Source of the DNA: Symbiodinium natans
Lineage: Eukaryota; Sar; Dinophyceae; Suessiales; Symbiodiniaceae
Assembly: GCA_905221605.1 (NCBI GenBank)
Contig: CAJNDS010002751.1
Span: 120,001 to 184,000 of the forward strand
DNA: 64,000 bases
Direction of reading: 5' to 3'
Position 1 is the stretch's first letter, and the number at the start of each line of letters is the position of its first letter. Shown here piece by piece: positions 63,132 to 64,000 of the stretch. The notes under the pieces were generated by a model that saw nothing but the letters and a program-made list of their open reading frames with translations, was not told where the DNA came from and did not search any database. A program made the translations under genes and the position numbers.

Positions 63132-63900
63132 ATCTAGGTCTTGTTTATACTAAACCCTCATGAACATAATGTTCGTTCCACCAATTCTATTGCATAATGA
63201 ATGACAATTTCTAGCTGCAAAGCCTTTTTGATTTGGAAATTTCAGAAGTTGCATGTAAGGACAAAACAGGATGGAACAAGTACTCAAAGTCATGTATGAA
63301 CATGGGGAAAAGACAATAATATTCACATAATGTATCGATGATATGGCTTAAGGAAAATGCGTATAATGTATAACAAGAACAAGAAAATCAACAGAATTAC
63401 AAATATTCTCCAAAGAATGCTCTGCACGTTCTTTTCTGATGTTGAACACCAATACTGTTAGAACCCAAATATACAGCAGGTCATTATGGATTCCTGTCAT
63501 TGATGTCAGAGACAAAGCAATTTTAGTCATATTTGCCAAGCCGGCATGGAATGCATTTCAGAATCTTACTTTTGGGATCAGATTGTGGTGCTTCTTGATA
63601 ATTGCAATGCCAAAAAAGTATTGAGATCAATCATGCCCCGAATCATAAGTACATTAACTCTGGCAGACGCAACCATGAACTAGCGCACAATCTGCGGTTG
63701 GCTCTGTATATAGACCATTTTGGACTGAGATCCTCTTGCGCTATGAGGAAGTAATTAGGAACATGTCTCATAGGCTACAGGCCCTACCTAGATTCCCTGT
63801 TAGTTCGAGATTGTACCCAAACCCCTTGAACCCACTGAGGCTCCGCCTCTCTGGCACGGTGAAGCACGCCTTCCGGCGGACCACGCCACCAAAACTCCCC
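63132..63900. other. AT-richer stretch without a supported gene
   Basis: About 770 bp without telomere-type repeats and with lower GC than the rest; short ORFs below 65 codons only. The last 100 bp (63800-63915) are open on the + strand and could be an exon before the TTTAGGG array at 63916. Confidence 0.4.
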
Positions 63901-64000
63901 AAGCAGGCCCTTTGGGTTTAGGGTTTAGGGTTTAGGATTTAGGGTTTAGGGTTTAGGGTCAAGAGTTTAGGGTTTAGGGTTTAGGGTCAAGAGTTTAGGG

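Noticed and set aside
1-64000. CRISPR array or tandem tRNA/rRNA genes
   Set aside because: The regular repeats are telomere-type units without spacers, and no tRNA- or rRNA-like sequence was recognised.

Overview
This window looks like nuclear DNA of a dinoflagellate, most likely close to Symbiodiniaceae or Polarella. The reasons are: (i) several hundred interspersed TTTAGGG/CCCTAAA (plant/dinoflagellate telomere-type) repeats throughout a gene-bearing region; (ii) very short exons, nearly all on the + strand, separated by introns with GT, GC or GA donors and acceptors of the form AG|G; (iii) many families of about 90-240 bp palindromic (terminal-inverted-repeat) elements, several of which sit exactly as introns inside open reading frames; (iv) GC-rich non-LTR retrotransposon remnants with a reverse transcriptase and a C-terminal restriction-like endonuclease. 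Long ORFs are rare because genes are cut into 15-40 codon exons. I saw no rRNA, tRNA, CRISPR or bacterial-type operon.

Layout. 1-3.6 kb: exons of an ankyrin-repeat gene. 4-18 kb: a long string of short exon candidates, each typically preceded by CCCTAAA arrays and followed by TTTAGGG arrays, with scattered hairpin elements. 18.07-27.66 kb: an island nearly free of telomere-type repeats, holding at least five fragments of one restriction-like-endonuclease retrotransposon lineage (19.9-26.5 kb), a zone of dispersed CGCGACA motifs and a short GGACACAT zone, and one ATG-initiated exon. 27.7-37 kb: exon candidates, hairpin elements and two adjacent small ORFs (33.6-34.4 kb). 37.8-41.1 kb: cytochrome P450 exons (I-helix and ExxR K-helix), with a secreted Thr-rich Reeler-like protein gene lying between them. 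43.5-48.4 kb: genes interrupted by introner-like elements. 49.4-50.7 kb: a multi-exon gene of unknown function. 51.4-52.2 kb: a long terminal exon. 53.1-55.0 kb: a multi-exon gene with an in-phase introner. 55-64 kb: more short exons and element copies, ending in an AT-richer gene-poor stretch.

Main observation. At least four unrelated hairpin families (called A, B, E and J here) are precise introns: removing them from AG|G-type boundaries rejoins reading frames (32653-32773, 43622-43726, 47997-48158, 48175-48271, 53702-53794). Telomere-type arrays also behave as intron material: GTTTAGGG repeatedly forms the 5' donor, arrays flip polarity across exons, and in some cases an array lies inside an introner copy. 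Exon calls rest on open frame plus splice-site context only; no transcript data were available.
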